Shown one piece after another: positions 47,981 through 59,599 of a DNA stretch of 64,000 nucleotides. Location of the stretch: positions 2,884,001-2,948,000 of the forward strand of contig CM060474.1 of the NCBI GenBank assembly GCA_030544235.1, in the 5' to 3' direction. Numbering within the stretch: the stretch's first letter is position 1; each line of letters begins with the position of its first letter. Made by a program: the position numbers and the translations under genes. The notes under the pieces are model-generated. The model made no database searches and had not been told where the DNA came from. It was given only the letters and a program-made list of their open reading frames with translations. The DNA comes from Lepturacanthus savala (lineage: Eukaryota; Chordata; Actinopteri; Scombriformes; Trichiuridae).

Positions 47981-48838
47981 CCGTATTTTCCGGACTATAG
48001 GTCGCTCCGGAGTACAAGTTGCACCAGCCATAAAATGCATAATAAAGAAGAAAAAAACATATAAGTCGCACTGGAGTATAAGTCGCATTTTTGGGGGAAA
48101 TTTATGTTATGTAGCAGAGGTAATTAGGGGGCAATTAATTGTTTATCCAGTGGGTGTCGCTGTGTGATCATTGTGGCAAAAAGGTTTACTGAAGAAGAGT
48201 GAAGTTTCCGCGCATGCGCGAGTGTCGTTCTCCCCGGGACTGGAAGGAATGTATTGTTGTTGTCTCGATAAAAAGTGAAACTCAACATCTGCGTTTGTGG
48301 TCCTTTGTTTTGACAAGTTACCACAATTTATTTTGATAAAATCCAACACCAAGAACAGACATTTAAAATTTAAATGACAAACAATTTAAAATAAAAATAG
48401 AGGCAACAACAGGCTGATCGGTATGTTTACGTTACATAACACAACTGAGAACATGCCTGGTCTGTTAACACAACATATTAAGAGTTATTCTGATAACTAC
48501 AGCATCAATAACATGATAAGAAGTTTACCAAAACCATCCGTGTCACTCCAAATATCCGCTAACTAAAATCCCATTAAATCTTCATCCTCGGTATCACTTT
48601 TCATCAACTCCTCTAACTCCGGAGGTAGAAGATGTGGCGCTTCCTCTTCTACGTCGCTGACGTCATATTTTACTACTTACAGCTCGTAATCTGCAGAATA
48701 TGATTTTCTTTTCAATGCTGTTTTTGTTAAGCCCTTCTTAGTTGTTTTTAAAAATTACCGCTAATGTTGAAATGATCAACACAATCACCCCCGGCCAAAC
48801 TATGAAAAAAAACGTGACTTATAGTCCGGAAAATACGG
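47981..48838 (-). mobile_element. pogo-like deletion derivative, copy 2 (858 bp)
   Basis: It starts CCGTATTTTCCGGACTATAG after TA (47979-47980) and ends with the inverted TTATAGTCCGGAAAATACGG before TA (48839-48840). The interior is closely similar to copy 1 in opposite orientation, including blocks from TAATTAGGGGGCAATTAATT onward. It has cleaner termini than copy 1. No catalytic domain. Confidence 0.78.
48563..48715 (-). pseudogene. Fused pogo-like transposase remnant in copy 2
   Basis: On the minus strand the frame gives LKRKSYSADYEL, the same TAA stop as copy 1, VVKYDVSDVEEEAPHLLPPE, then LEELMKSDTEDEDLMGF and a stop. Both copies share the internal stop and the 153-base length, so the N-to-C fusion was inherited from a common deleted ancestor. 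Confidence 0.6.
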
Positions 48839-48840
48839 TA

Positions 48841-50231
48841 CTTTTACTTGAGTTGATACTTCAACTTCTACGGAAGTATTTTTAAACCCAAGTATCTTAT
48901 ACGTCTACCTGAATAATTCATGTGAAGGCTTTAGACACATTTTCTATGGCCGTGAGGTAAAAATATTCAAATTGGATCAGAAATGTAATTGTGTCACCGT
49001 AATACAGCCTTAAACTGTATTTAATATATATTTTAATATTATCAAATGTTTGGTTAATCTTAAATTACTTTATTGTCCAGTTATGAGCTGAGTGAAATAG
49101 TATCCGAGCGAAAGGAAGTTGATTGTTTTTGTATCCTCCATATTTACTTGCGTATTGAAGTCAGGCTTTGAACATTTTGTTGTGCTCCCTCAAACATTTC
49201 TGTTTTTTCTTTGCCATTTAGCTAACTTCACTGAAAGGGATTTGTAGAAAAGCCAACATCTCCTCCTGACAGTGGCGTTAACTCATTCTGCACCGCTGCA
49301 GTGTTAGTGTTGAGGTTGTGGATCTGTGCTTTAATAGCAGGGGGCGTGTGAGGCATTTATGTGAAGGTGATTGGATTAAGCAGATGCCACCAAAGGGTTA
49401 GGCTTTTCTTTTGCACACTGTGTGTGTGTGTGTGTTAGGAGGGTAGTTGATTTGGGTGTAGGTGGTTGATCTGATTGATTGCAAGTGATGAAAATGAAGG
49501 AAATCGTGATTGATGAGCTGAGCTTTGTAACAGCAGGAAAAGCCACCGACAGGTTGCAGGTTTATGTGGTAGCTGCTGCTGTCCTTTCTGTGTGTTTATG
49601 CATCAGTAACACATAAAACCAGCATAGTTGTTTTACAAAAATGGAAAAAAGCTGCTAAAATCACAAAAACAACTGAAAACAACACAAAGAGGATTTAAAA
49701 CAATTGTCAAAAGTTGTTAAAAATGTTCAGTTAATTAAAAATATATATGATAATGATGAGCAAACTCTGTGCTTCGTAAGCAGCCAGGGATCTGGGAGAA
49801 GGTTTTCATGCGTTTCGTTTTTTTATCTCCACCTTTTGATAAACTCAGATGTTTGCCTGGAGATGGTTGATGATGTTGATATCTTGAGCTAATTATCTTA
49901 ATTATCCCACCACACAAACACACACAGCCACTGGACCCAGGGCAGGGCGAGGTTAGTTTATTCTAACGAGTCTCTTCATGAGTACAGAGGCCTCACTCCG
50001 GATGATCTAATTTTTAGTGGATAAAGAAAGAATTTGGATCATCGTTGTGCTGATGTAAACTGACTAGTTTTTAGTTTGCTTACTTTAAGGTTCAGTGCAG
50101 GTGAATTGACTGTTCCTGTAGTTCCAAACAACTTTTTGAATCTTCTCTTTAGCCGATCACATCATGTCAATTTCAGAAGTTGACCTCTCTGCACTTACTA
50201 CTTTTAAACAGAACCTTCTGTATTTGAATTA
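48841..50231. other. Intergenic or intronic, no gene recognised
   Basis: AT-rich sequence with a short GT run at about 49420-49434. Nothing else is supported. Confidence 0.4.
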
Positions 50232-50385
50232 AAGGGATGGTTTAGAATGTTGGACATGTAACCCCATTTCCCACATTCCTGTCATATATCTAAAGCATGG
50301 AGACCATATTTTCACTGATCTCTCCAGTACTGCGCTTTGTAGAGATTTCCCTCCGGCCAGATTTTCAGTACAATGGAATGTGCAT
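50232..50385 (+). repeat. Dispersed repeat, copy A (same-strand mate at 61652-61800)
   Basis: Shared blocks with 61652-61800 include TTGGACATNTANCCCCATTTCC, CATATATCT, CATGGAGACCATA, CACTGATC and GATTTCCCTC, then CAGATTTTCA near the end. The order and spacing are the same and identity is high by eye. The repeat is unidentified. Confidence 0.7.
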
Positions 50386-50967
50386 AGGGCATTTTCAGTC
50401 TTTCCTAAACAGGAAGCGCAATGGGAAGCTCATGGTTTAATCTTACTTGTTGTTAATATGTTGTCCTCAAATTTATATATGACTTTTCAACAGAATATTG
50501 AAACTCTACCTAGTTTTGTTCTCAAACTATACCAAGGAACTGATAAACTGCTGAACAATTCAAGGTACTGTGCAGATCCGTCTGGAAATATAGAAATGGT
50601 CACTTTTTATTCATTCTTAAGTTTCATGGTGCTGGACTTCAACTGTGACATGCTGCTCTTTTCATGCCTTGGTTTCTTCTTGATATCAAATCATGTTACT
50701 GGATCTGGACTGAAGGATGACTTGAGGTTTGAAAGGGTTTATGGCTACTCTGCCTCCGTAACAAACCTACGCCTTTTACAACACTTAGAGAAAATGCTGT
50801 ACTGTAGAGGTTATTGCCCTTTTTTCCCTTCTCCCTTGATTTACCATTGTGAAAATTTTTTTCTACTCAATTTTGTGAGTTTAATTCTAAAAAAATATTC
50901 AATTTTATAATCAACAATACAGATCATTATGGAGACCACAATAACTTGACTCTTAAAGACAGTATTA

Positions 50968-51588
50968 CCGTATTTTCCGGACTATAAGTGTACAAGTCGC
51001 ACCAGCCATAAAATGCACAATAAAGAAGAAAAACTGGAAGGGACGTATTGTTTTTGTCTGTCTCGATAAAAAGTGAAACTCAACATCTGCGTTTTTGGTT
51101 TTTTATTTGACAAGTTACCACAATTTATTTGATAAAATCCAACACCAAGAACAGATATTTAAAATTTAAATGACGAACTATTTAAAATAAAAATAGAGGC
51201 AACAACAGGCTGAACGGTGCTGACATTACATGACACAACATATTAAGAGTTATTCTGATAACTATAGCATCAATAACATGATAAGAAGTTTACCAAAACC
51301 ATCCGTGTCACTCCAAATATCCGGTAAATAAAATCCAATGAAATCTTCATTGGAGGTAGAAGTCCTCCAGAGGTAGAAGACGCGGCGCTTCCTCTTCTAC
51401 GTCGCTGATGTCAGACGTCATATTTTACTCCTTGCAGCTTGTAAGGAGGTTTAGTGTGAAAATAACATGTGAAGTGATATACCGGTAATAATGTGTTAAT
51501 AATTTCACATATAAGTCGCTCCAAGAGTATAAGACGCACCCCCGGCCAAACTATGAAAAAAACGCGACTTATAGTCCGGAAAATACGG
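50968..51588 (-). mobile_element. pogo-like deletion derivative, copy 3 (621 bp)
   Basis: It starts CCGTATTTTCCGGACTATAA after TA (50966-50967) and ends with the inverted terminus before TA (51589-51590). It has the same orientation as copy 2 but with further internal deletions: the N-terminal coding piece is missing and only part of the acidic tail region remains, disrupted. Confidence 0.75.
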
Positions 51589-51884
51589 TACCTTTTTTTT
51601 CCTTTGGTTTGGACCTCATAACAATAGCCTACAACAATGAGAGGTTCTTAGACTCTTAAAAAAGATCAATATAATATTTCACATTCATAAAGTGACATTG
51701 TAATAAAATGTGAAACAACAATAGTGATGGCCTCTAACACTAAATAAATGTTGTCACCTTACGTTTTACTTTTATTATAGGGTTAAACAATTTACTACCA
51801 TATAAAAAAAACATAAATATTATTATATGGAGGTTGCAGGGACAAAACTTTATTAGATGCTCTGCTTCTGCTCTGTTAAAGTAA

Positions 51885-52130
51885 ATTTTTTATTTGTATA
51901 GCCCGATATTACAAATGGCAAATTTGTCTCAGGGGCAGCTTTACATACTTCTGTCCTTAAACCCTGGATTCAAATGAGAAAAAAACCTCAGGGAGAGCAA
52001 CAGAGGAAGCATTTTTCTCCCAGGACAAACTAACATGCAATAGAAAAGAACAGGAAAGACAATTCACAGAATTACAGCACGACACAGGATAACAAAATTA
52101 TAATGGCTTCATAAAATATAATGAGAATAA
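51885..52130 (+). repeat. Dispersed fish repeat (TTTATTTGTATAGCCCGATA type)
   Basis: It contains TTTATTTGTATAGCCCGATA, TTGTCTCAGGGGCAGCTTTA, CTGTCCTTAAACCCTGGATT, GAGAAAAAACCTCAGGGAGA and GGAAGCATTTTTCTCCCAGG. This is a common fish repeat, probably the 3' region of a retroelement. Confidence 0.6.
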
Positions 52131-52699
52131 TTACAACATATAATTTGTGCAGATGTCCTCTCAGGCTGGATGTGACAAATAATATTGTCTGTGAATGGAA
52201 GAAGCTGTTGCCAAAATAGCACGGCATCATTATGTTGGGTAATAACAGGAGATATGATTACTGGTCGTGTTCCACACAGAGCAGAGTAAGAACAGTGGAA
52301 GGAGAGGAGGTCGATGAAAATGAGGAAAAGATGCGTGAGCTATATAGGACTTTATTGTTGTAAATCCTAGCAACTACAGCAGTTCATTGCATCGTCCATA
52401 GAAATAAATGGAGGGAAGGAATAAGGAATTATTGAGGAAAAAATAAAGTTCCTATTTATTATCTGTATCTTAATGACCTTTCCTACACAACTACAAATCA
52501 GTCGTGATCAAATCAGTGTTACTCATGTTACACCTGTTGTCAGTAAAAACCAGCTACATAATCAGTTGACTTTTTTATTGCATAAACCGACAATTTGTGG
52601 TATTTTCAAAGCTACAAAATTTCTGTCACTCTGATGTTGCCTTAAGATGAATCATTCCATTGCAATACATACAATGCTGATAAAGATTAAACTGCCTGT

Positions 52700-53000
52700 A
52701 TACATCTATTAATCAATCCTAGTCATTTTTAAGAAGAAAATGTCCAAATTCTCTAGTTCCAGCTTCTGAAATCTGATTATTTTCTGATTTCTTTAGTTTT
52801 CTATCAAAGTGAACTAATGATCTTTGGGTTGTGAACTGTTCATCTGGACAAAAGAAATAATTTTCAGGTTGCATCTTTAGCTTTGGGAAACGGTGATCAA
52901 AAATTGTACGCCATTTTATGAACCAAATAACTAATCGATTATTCCTTTCAATAATCAATCGATTAATCAACTATCCAAATAGTCATTAGTTGCAGCCCTA
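52700..53000 (-). repeat. hAT-type MITE copy (ATTAATCGATTA family), inverted
   Basis: On the minus strand it begins TAGGGCTGCAACTAATGACT and continues with ATTAATCGATTGATT, TTCATAAAATGGCGTACAAT, GTCCAGATGAACAGTTCACA and GCTGGAACTAGAGAATTTGG. It is the most complete copy of this family here, with a good hAT-like TAGGGCTGCAAC end. Confidence 0.72.
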
Positions 53001-53207
53001 ATGTATTATAATAATAATAATTTATAGTCTCTTACCAGTCACCTTCCACCTCCTTTTCTGCTTTCATTGTCACTACCTAACACAGAATAATGGTAAACAA
53101 CAGTAGTAAATGTTGGTAGTAACATTTGTCCTTGTAGCCGGTTTGTTGATAATAAAAGTCTTTTCAATTAAAACATTGCATAATGATGATGTTCATGATG
53201 ATATTAT

Positions 53208-53208
<1 letters not shown>

Positions 53209-53258
<50 letters not shown>
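53209..53258 (+). repeat. AT then GT compound microsatellite
   Basis: Alternating AT (53209-53240) directly followed by alternating GT. Confidence 0.93.
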
Positions 53259-53529
53259 TTACATTATGCATGTTTTTGCTTCTTTGATGCCACACAGTTT
53301 CTAATTTTTACAGATAAGGATGCAATGCTGTTCTACTTTAGGACTTCTAAACTTATGAGTAAGAGGTTTTCCAACAAGGACAGATGACTCCATCCTGCTC
53401 ACTTTGCCTCCACCTATTCCTACACACACAGACACACACACTCACACACACACACACACCTTCATGACTGATGTCATTGGGTGGTGTGTTGGGCAGAAGT
53501 GAACCCTTTTACATAACCTGTCCAAGGCG

Positions 53530-53747
53530 TCTTTGTTTTGTCCAGACCAACAGTCCACAACCCGATCATCAGTTTACTATTGTAGAAGACTAAAGAAACC
53601 AGAAAATAATCAGATTTGAAAAGCTGTAACCAGAGACTTTGGACATTTTCTTCTTAAAAAATGACTCAAATCAATTGTCAAAATAGTTGATAATTAATCT
53701 AATAGTTGGTTACTAATCAAGCAATTGACTAATTATTGCAGCTCTAC
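53530..53747 (+). repeat. 3' half of a hAT-type MITE (ATTAATCGATTA family)
   Basis: It contains TTTTGTCCAGACCAACAGTC, GATCATCAGTTTACTATTGT, GAAACCAGAAAATAATCAGA, GACTTTGGACATTTTCTTCT and ends TTATTGCAGCTCTA. It matches the second half of the copies at 35559 and 52700. Confidence 0.65.
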
Positions 53748-55534
53748 ATATCAAGCAGGGGTAATTTTATCTGTTTTTTAACATGATTCTGTCATTCTCA
53801 TTGCATACACAGAGAGCAAGAGAGAGTGAGAGCTCAATAGCTGCTCATACATGGAGGTATACTTGCACTGGCCCAATGTTTTCAACCACCCCAAGCACAA
53901 CTCCCACTGCTATTATGGCAGCATGTCTATGTAAAAAGAGCCAATGTGTCAGGGTGTGGTGCAGCAGGGTTATTAGGTCTCCATCTGATGAACTCCAGCA
54001 TGGTTAGCTTAGCCACAGAGCACAGTCCTTTAAACTTTAAACCTTTAAACTTCCTGTCCTGCAAGATCTGCAACGTGTACAGCTGAAAGCTGTTATACAG
54101 AAGCACAGACTTTCTAAATTTAGAAATGTTTGGTTGGAAATGTTTGAGTCTGAACACCCAGAACACCACTTGTGTAATTCTTTAGAGAAGAGAAGATACC
54201 GTTGGCGTCTCTATGACCACATTTTCCATGTCAGGGATCCTCATGAATATGTCTTATAAGCTACCAATCCCCACTGTGATGGTAATCACAGAGTAGCTGA
54301 CAGCTAATGGTGCTAAAGTATCCCCACTGTGCATGTCATTCTTCACCCAAGACATCACTTCTAAGCTTTTAGCTGGGTGTTGAGATCAGAAATAGCTCTG
54401 AGCTTTGGTGAAGATGTTTCTTTTGCTACAAGGTACCACCCAGGGTGTGAGAGGTGAGTGCCTTTCATATAAAACCCACAATATTCTCAGTTTACAGTAG
54501 TAAGAGGACATATCCTGCACGTGTCCAGTTCTGTGTTTATATTCTGGAGCTCTACTGTAATGTCTTTTTTCCTATTTATGGATCTGTTAATTTTTTTAGA
54601 CAGGCCCTCATTTTGTCCTCTGAATAAGGCGATTTTACTCAACCTCCATCTCAATTTACATGGATATCAGATTTGCGCTGTCAGTTTTTCCCTATTTTTG
54701 CTTCCTTTCTGTTTGCTAAATTGATAAGGCCACATTTCTGACAGTGCTTTGAGCATTTATTCTGTTTTTTTTTTTCTGTTTATAAACCCCCTAATCCCTG
54801 AAGTGATGATGACATGTCTCACGGTGTGAAATGTGTCTTCTTACTTCACACAGGCTCCAGATAGTTAGAGCCTCTCTGCCCACAGAATGACTCAAAGCTA
54901 ATTACGAGAGAGACTGGTATTTGTTTTTCAGAAAGCACCTTAGGAAAGAGGACTGGTTTCAGTTTGTTGTTACACCAGTTGTGCGGGTTTATTAGCCTGC
55001 TATGCTCCCTGCTTTTCAAGAGCCTCTCACCCCAAGCATGCTGTGAATTTGAACCTCGAAAGCGAACAGGATTAAGATAAATCCAGATTTGATAACGAAT
55101 GGCAAGTGGTTTTCATTAATGCTCTTGTATCAAGATCCACATCTAAGGTCTCCCGCAGAAAGGAAATGATACATCACAGATGAGGAAGATTGTGTGATCC
55201 TGAAGCTAATAAAGTGTAATTTTACGAAAATGTTTTCAATCTAATAATCTAAAATCTAATAATAAAACCTGTATTATAGAGAATTTGTGGTTATATTCAA
55301 ATGGAGTGAGAAATTAATTAATAATTGGCAACTAATTGATTAATAGAAAAAATGCATAAAATGTTGGAAAAAAATAAATGAAATACAATCATAACGTAGA
55401 AATAAAATAAGAATAAAAATCTGTGTCAACATTTTTTCTCTACACAGATGTTTCAGGAAATTTCATTGGGAAGAATGTGTAATGTTGTCTAGGTCTATGT
55501 GAACATATCACTTGTTCAAGAAAAAAGGAGTAAG
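53748..55534. other. Intergenic, no gene recognised
   Basis: No supported gene or RNA. AT-rich sequence with no readable transposon termini. Confidence 0.4.
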
Positions 55535-55553
55535 AAATGAACAATGAATGAAC

Positions 55554-55559
55554 TTTATT
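55554..55559 (-). terminator. Poly(A) signal AATAAA for the minus-strand coiled-coil gene
   Basis: TTTATT on the + strand reads AATAAA on the minus strand, about 200 bases after the stop codon at 55761-55763. The position suits the 3' end of the coiled-coil gene's last exon. Confidence 0.5.
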
Positions 55560-56090
55560 TCAGCAGAACTATATACAACTATACACAAAGAGGAAAAAAG
55601 GGAAAGGGAGGGGGTGAGGATGGGGGGGTGAAGAGTGGAGAGGGTGGACACTGTACAGGGTCTGATAGTAGAAGGGCATCATTGATGTCATTTTCTGCTG
55701 CTCAAATCTTTTTGTATCCTTCTTGTTCTTCTGAAAGGGGAAACACAGCATATTTTCAGTTCAAAGCTCTTTAGCTCTTTGGATATTTTCCTCCTCCAGG
55801 TGCTTGATTTCAACCTGGGAATCTTCTTGAATTTTAGAGAGAGCGTTGTGGTGATGTTCCATCTCTGAGATTTCGTTCTGGGAGCAATGTTGCTCAGAGA
55901 TTTCATCTTTGTGTTGACTGCGACTCCACCTCCAGAATTTGTTTTTGTTTTTTTTCTTGTTCTTCTCCTAAAAGGGGAAAGACAGAATATTTTCAGTTCA
56001 AATCACTAGTCACCTGAAAACAATTGTTAGAATGAAAAAGATAAGCTGAGGCAACAAGTTGACTCTGATAACGATGGTCTTGGTCTGACA

Positions 56091-56677
56091 GTTCGACCAG
56101 GTAGCTCTGCTCCTTCACTCTGAGCTCTTTAAGGTGGCGTTGTTGTTGTGCAGAGAGTTCTACCTGGTAGCTCTGCTCCTTCACTCTGAGCTCTTTAAGG
56201 TGGTGTTGTTGTTGTGCAGAGAGTTCTACCTGGTAGCTCTGCTCCTTCTCATTCAGTTTGTCCTGGTAGAGATGTTGTTGTGCAGAGGTTCTACCTGGTA
56301 GCTCTGCTCCTTCTCATTCAGTTTGTCCTGGTAGAGATGTTGTTGTGCAGAGGTTCTACCTGGTAGCTCTGCTCCTTCTCATTCAGTTTGTCCTGGTAGA
56401 GATGTTGTTGTGCAGAGGTTCTACCTGGTAGCTCTGCTCCTTCTCATTCAGTTTGTCCTGGTAGAGATGTTGTTGTGCAGAGGTTCTACCTGGTAGCTCT
56501 GCTCCTTCTCATTCAGTTTGTCCTGGTAGAGATGTTGTGCAGAGGGTTCTACCAGGTGGCTCTGCTCCTTTTCTCTGAGTTCTTCAAGGTGGCATTGTTC
56601 TTGTGCACAGAGTTCTACCTGGTAGCTCTGCTCCTTCTCACTCAGTTCTTTCTCGTAGCGATGTTCTAGCTCAGAAA
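56091..56677 (-). repeat. Coding minisatellite, 66/65-bp units
   Basis: The motif GTTCTACCTGGTAGCTCTGC recurs on the + strand at 56157, 56223, 56288, 56353, 56418, 56483 and 56612, with variant starts at 56091 and 56546. Spacings are 66, 66, 65, 65, 65, 65, 63 and 66. The outer 66-base units encode a 22-residue coiled-coil repeat (KEQSYQVELSAQQQ). The inner 65-base units are almost identical, so they expanded recently by unequal exchange after losing frame. Confidence 0.92.
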
Positions 56678-56869
56678 GTTTTGACTGGTTTTCTTCAAAG
56701 GCGGCAATTTTCTTGTCGGTGATCTTCTTTTCGTCCAGCAGTTTTAATACTTGACCTCTCCAGCACTCTCTCTCCTTCTCAAATGCTTCATCCTATCGTC
56801 GCAACACCATATCCAGTGATATTCTCATGTCCTCGACTCCTCGGTTGTAATCCTGACACACACACAGAA

Positions 56870-57970
56870 ATCCATGAGAACATTTTCACATGCCAGCAGG
56901 ATATCTGATGACTGTATTTTTACTTTCATAAAATGGACACACAAAAAAATTAACCGATGCACACAATTCTGAAAATTTAAAGCTCATGAACATGACTTCA
57001 AATGGTTAAACTCTAAGCACAATTCCATTAATTAAACACTACAACATGGCATCCGACTTCATATTGTATGAACCATGTCATGGCAACTGCATTTGTTTAT
57101 ATTTAAACATGTAACATGGCCTCATGAAGACAAAATGTACATGAATATTTTAATAGTGTTTTACATTCATCACACTGTGAACCTGTGTGTATAGATTTGA
57201 TGGAAATAAACAATTATGAGAAGATAAAAGATCTTTATTTCATTTTTAGTTCAGTGTTTGATTTTTTTCAAGACATCTGGTGGTAATAGTCTTCTAAGTT
57301 TTCAGTAATTGAGTCACAATTTCTTTATATGTGCTCAAATATTTCCATTTCACACTGATTTGATAATTTTTTTTTTTCCTGTAGGCTATTCATTTTAATC
57401 TGAGGTATTTATCCAGACAGATATTTACAGGTATCCACTTATAAAAATGAGTTTAGCCTTTTTATTTCTGATTCATTCAGCACTATTTTTGAAGCAATGA
57501 ATGAAGTCTACACACTAACCATAAAACCTTTCACCAGACCAGAAAAACATTATATATCTCTTGCAAAAGCAACCGATTCCTGCAAAACTCTTCAAACTCC
57601 ATTTAAAAATGATGTTGTATGAAAACAGGACAGAATGTTATGCGAATAAGTGTATGAAGAAATGATGCTTCATGTGCTTATTTAAATTCTAGCTCGAAAT
57701 ATTTAGTACATTTTAATAGGGAGTTTCTATTAATTTCACAGAATCTTCTGCAATAATGTTTTCTGAAAACATAATGGTGTTAAGCGATAATGATATTAAC
57801 ATTACATAACATATTAACAGTGAATCAATTCAGAGACACATGTTTACAACTTTACAAGAGGTGTAAGAATAAATTACAAATTGGATCAAAAGTGCATTTC
57901 TACACAATATGAACTATTTAAAACCTGTTAAACACAGTGTAGAAGTGCAGTGCTGAGTTCTGGTTTGAAC
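56870..57970 (-). other. First intron of the coiled-coil gene
   Basis: The intron is between the donor at 57977 (GTAAGATG) and the acceptor tgtgtgtcag at 56853-56862. It is AT-rich, with no other feature recognised. Confidence 0.5.
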
Positions 57971-58263
57971 ATCTTACCATCTGGGCTCTGCTCAGTTGTC
58001 TCTGCATGGTGGTTGGTGATCTGAAATTCCAACTGGTGAAATCGGCGTAAAGTCTCGCTGTTTATCTTGAAGATAAATCAACTGCTCTAACAATGTAAAG
58101 TGGTAAATCATATAAATAATCCAACTCCTTTAATCAATCTCTTGCTGTCAAAGTCTGGCTGTGAATCCAACAAATGCTGTTCTCCGTGTGATGTCTGCTC
58201 AGTTATGAACTTTATAAAGAAATTGTTTACTTTCAAGAATGTAACACTGACAACACTACTAAG

Positions 58264-59402
58264 TAGGGCTGAACGATTTTAAGAAAAAATTGAATTTTGA
58301 TTTTTCTGGCAAATATTTCGATTTCAACCACGATTTCAATGCAAATTTAGTCTATAAAGCTAAAGAATGAAAACAGAGGTCAGCAGATTCCATGCATAAC
58401 TCTTTATTGACATTGAATGCCTGAAGACCAACAGTTTTAATAACTAAAAAATAAAAAGAGCCACCTTTCTTAAGTAAACTTAAAAGTAATCTTGTACTTT
58501 TCTCTTGCTCTTTTTTTTTTACACTTTTATAGGCATTATAAAAGGTTGATTAATGGCTCAGCAACATGAAAATAATTGCACCTTTGTCTTACCTTAAAAG
58601 TAGTGCAAGAATGGCTCACAGGAGTTAGCTTGAACATTAATATCCGCAGCAGTTACACACAAAGTGAAATGCTAGTGCTGGAGAAGGAAGACTGAGCCAA
58701 GTTTTTCCCGGTTCGGAGGGTGGACAGCTATCGTAGGCGTCCACACGGCGCGGTTAGAAACCACGCAAGCTCACTCGTCGGACATTCGAGAGGCAGCGGA
58801 GAGATATATACGCGCTCGTATCGCCGGAGGAGAGCGGTGGCTAACTGTTAGCTAACTGATTAGCCACTCGGAGAGCGGGACAGCGGGTGAGCGGCGGAGG
58901 AAGACGTCATCGCCGAGGGGATTCGTGGCTTCGCGGGAGGTCGGCGCCGTAGCACACACACAGACACAAATTAAAGAGCTCCACCCGGCCGCAACGGTAT
59001 AGAGACTGTTACAGTCTCAGTTAGACTCGAGTATGTATGTGTGATTATTTGTGTTGTATTGTTTATTTACCCTGATTATTACCTGCTTTATAAACAATTA
59101 TTCATCTGTCTCTCCCTCTTTCTTTAGTCGAGTGTCCACTCTAAATTAGATGTACATCGTGGTACGCTGGTGGCTACTACACAGCGAGTTTTTTTAGTTT
59201 ATAAAATATACAGTCCTTAATTTTGTTTAATTAATAATCAGTCATCACCATTATACGGAGCCTTTCTACACCATGCAAATGTGATATTGGAGTGACAAAA
59301 TGGGTCAGTTTAGTAGCAGAAAAACCGCGGCTTTGACGATATCAAAATCGTGTTGTCTGAGATCACGATTTCCGGTAGAAAACGATGGATCGTTCAGCCC
59401 TA
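58264..59402. mobile_element. hAT-type element with CpG-rich core (1139 bp)
   Basis: The termini are TAGGGCTGAACGATTTTAAG and its inverted mate ATGGATCGTTCAGCCCTA. Subterminal CGATTT/AAATCG motifs occur at both ends. The flanks are CTACTAAG (58256-58263) and CTATTAAG (59403-59410), an 8-bp duplication with one change. No transposase frame remains. The middle (about 58700-58990) is strikingly CG-rich, with GCGCGG, CTCGTATCGCCGG and GGTCGGCGCCG, probably the promoter and 5' end of the ancestral transposase gene. Confidence 0.78.
58700..58990 (+). promoter_or_regulatory. CpG-island-like core of the hAT element
   Basis: CpG is dense here and nearly absent on both sides. It is followed by a donor-like GAGTATGTATG and a CTTTCTTTAG acceptor-like tract near 59110-59127. 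It may be an element-borne promoter that survived deletion of the transposase. The direction is not established. Confidence 0.4.
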
Positions 59403-59599
59403 CTATTAAGTATTATTGTTTACATTTGGATCCCCATTATTTGTTACCAAGGCAACTATACGCATACACCCACACATACAACCTCATAAATGTCTAAATA
59501 TATTGAACCAGTAATATCTTAACCACTGCTAATAATACTATAAATCCCAGATATAAATTCATTATAAGACGTTCTTATTGTCAAGATAGTCATCTCCTA

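Larger units (their letters stand above)
55761..58007 (-). pseudogene. Three-exon coiled-coil protein gene, probably inactivated
   Basis: Minus-strand exons are 58007-57978 (MQRQLSRAQM, donor GTAAGATG), 56852-56014 and 55967-55761 (ending RAKEL and TGA). All junctions are phase 0: exon 1 is 30 bases, exon 2 opens DYNRGVEDMRISLDMVLRR after tgtgtgtcag, and its CAG before GTGACT joins EKNKKKNK of exon 3. The product is lysine/glutamate/glutamine-rich coiled coil (DEKKITDKKIAAFEENQSKL, ELEHRYEKELSEKEQSYQ, KELRVKEQSYQVELSAQQQ). TAG at 56795-56793 cuts it after 29 residues. The tandem repeats make exon 2 839 bases long, not a multiple of three. A functional allele elsewhere is possible. I do not recognise the family. 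Confidence 0.55.

Noticed and set aside
50380..50910. Longest open frame in the window (176 codons, + strand)
   Set aside because: No recognisable domain, hydrophobic low-information sequence, no splice or promoter context, starts beside a dispersed repeat, and lies in AT-rich DNA. Treated as chance.
42280..59402. Identical length (1139 bp) of the two hAT elements at 42280 and 58264
   Set aside because: Their termini and interiors differ, so the equal length is treated as coincidence.
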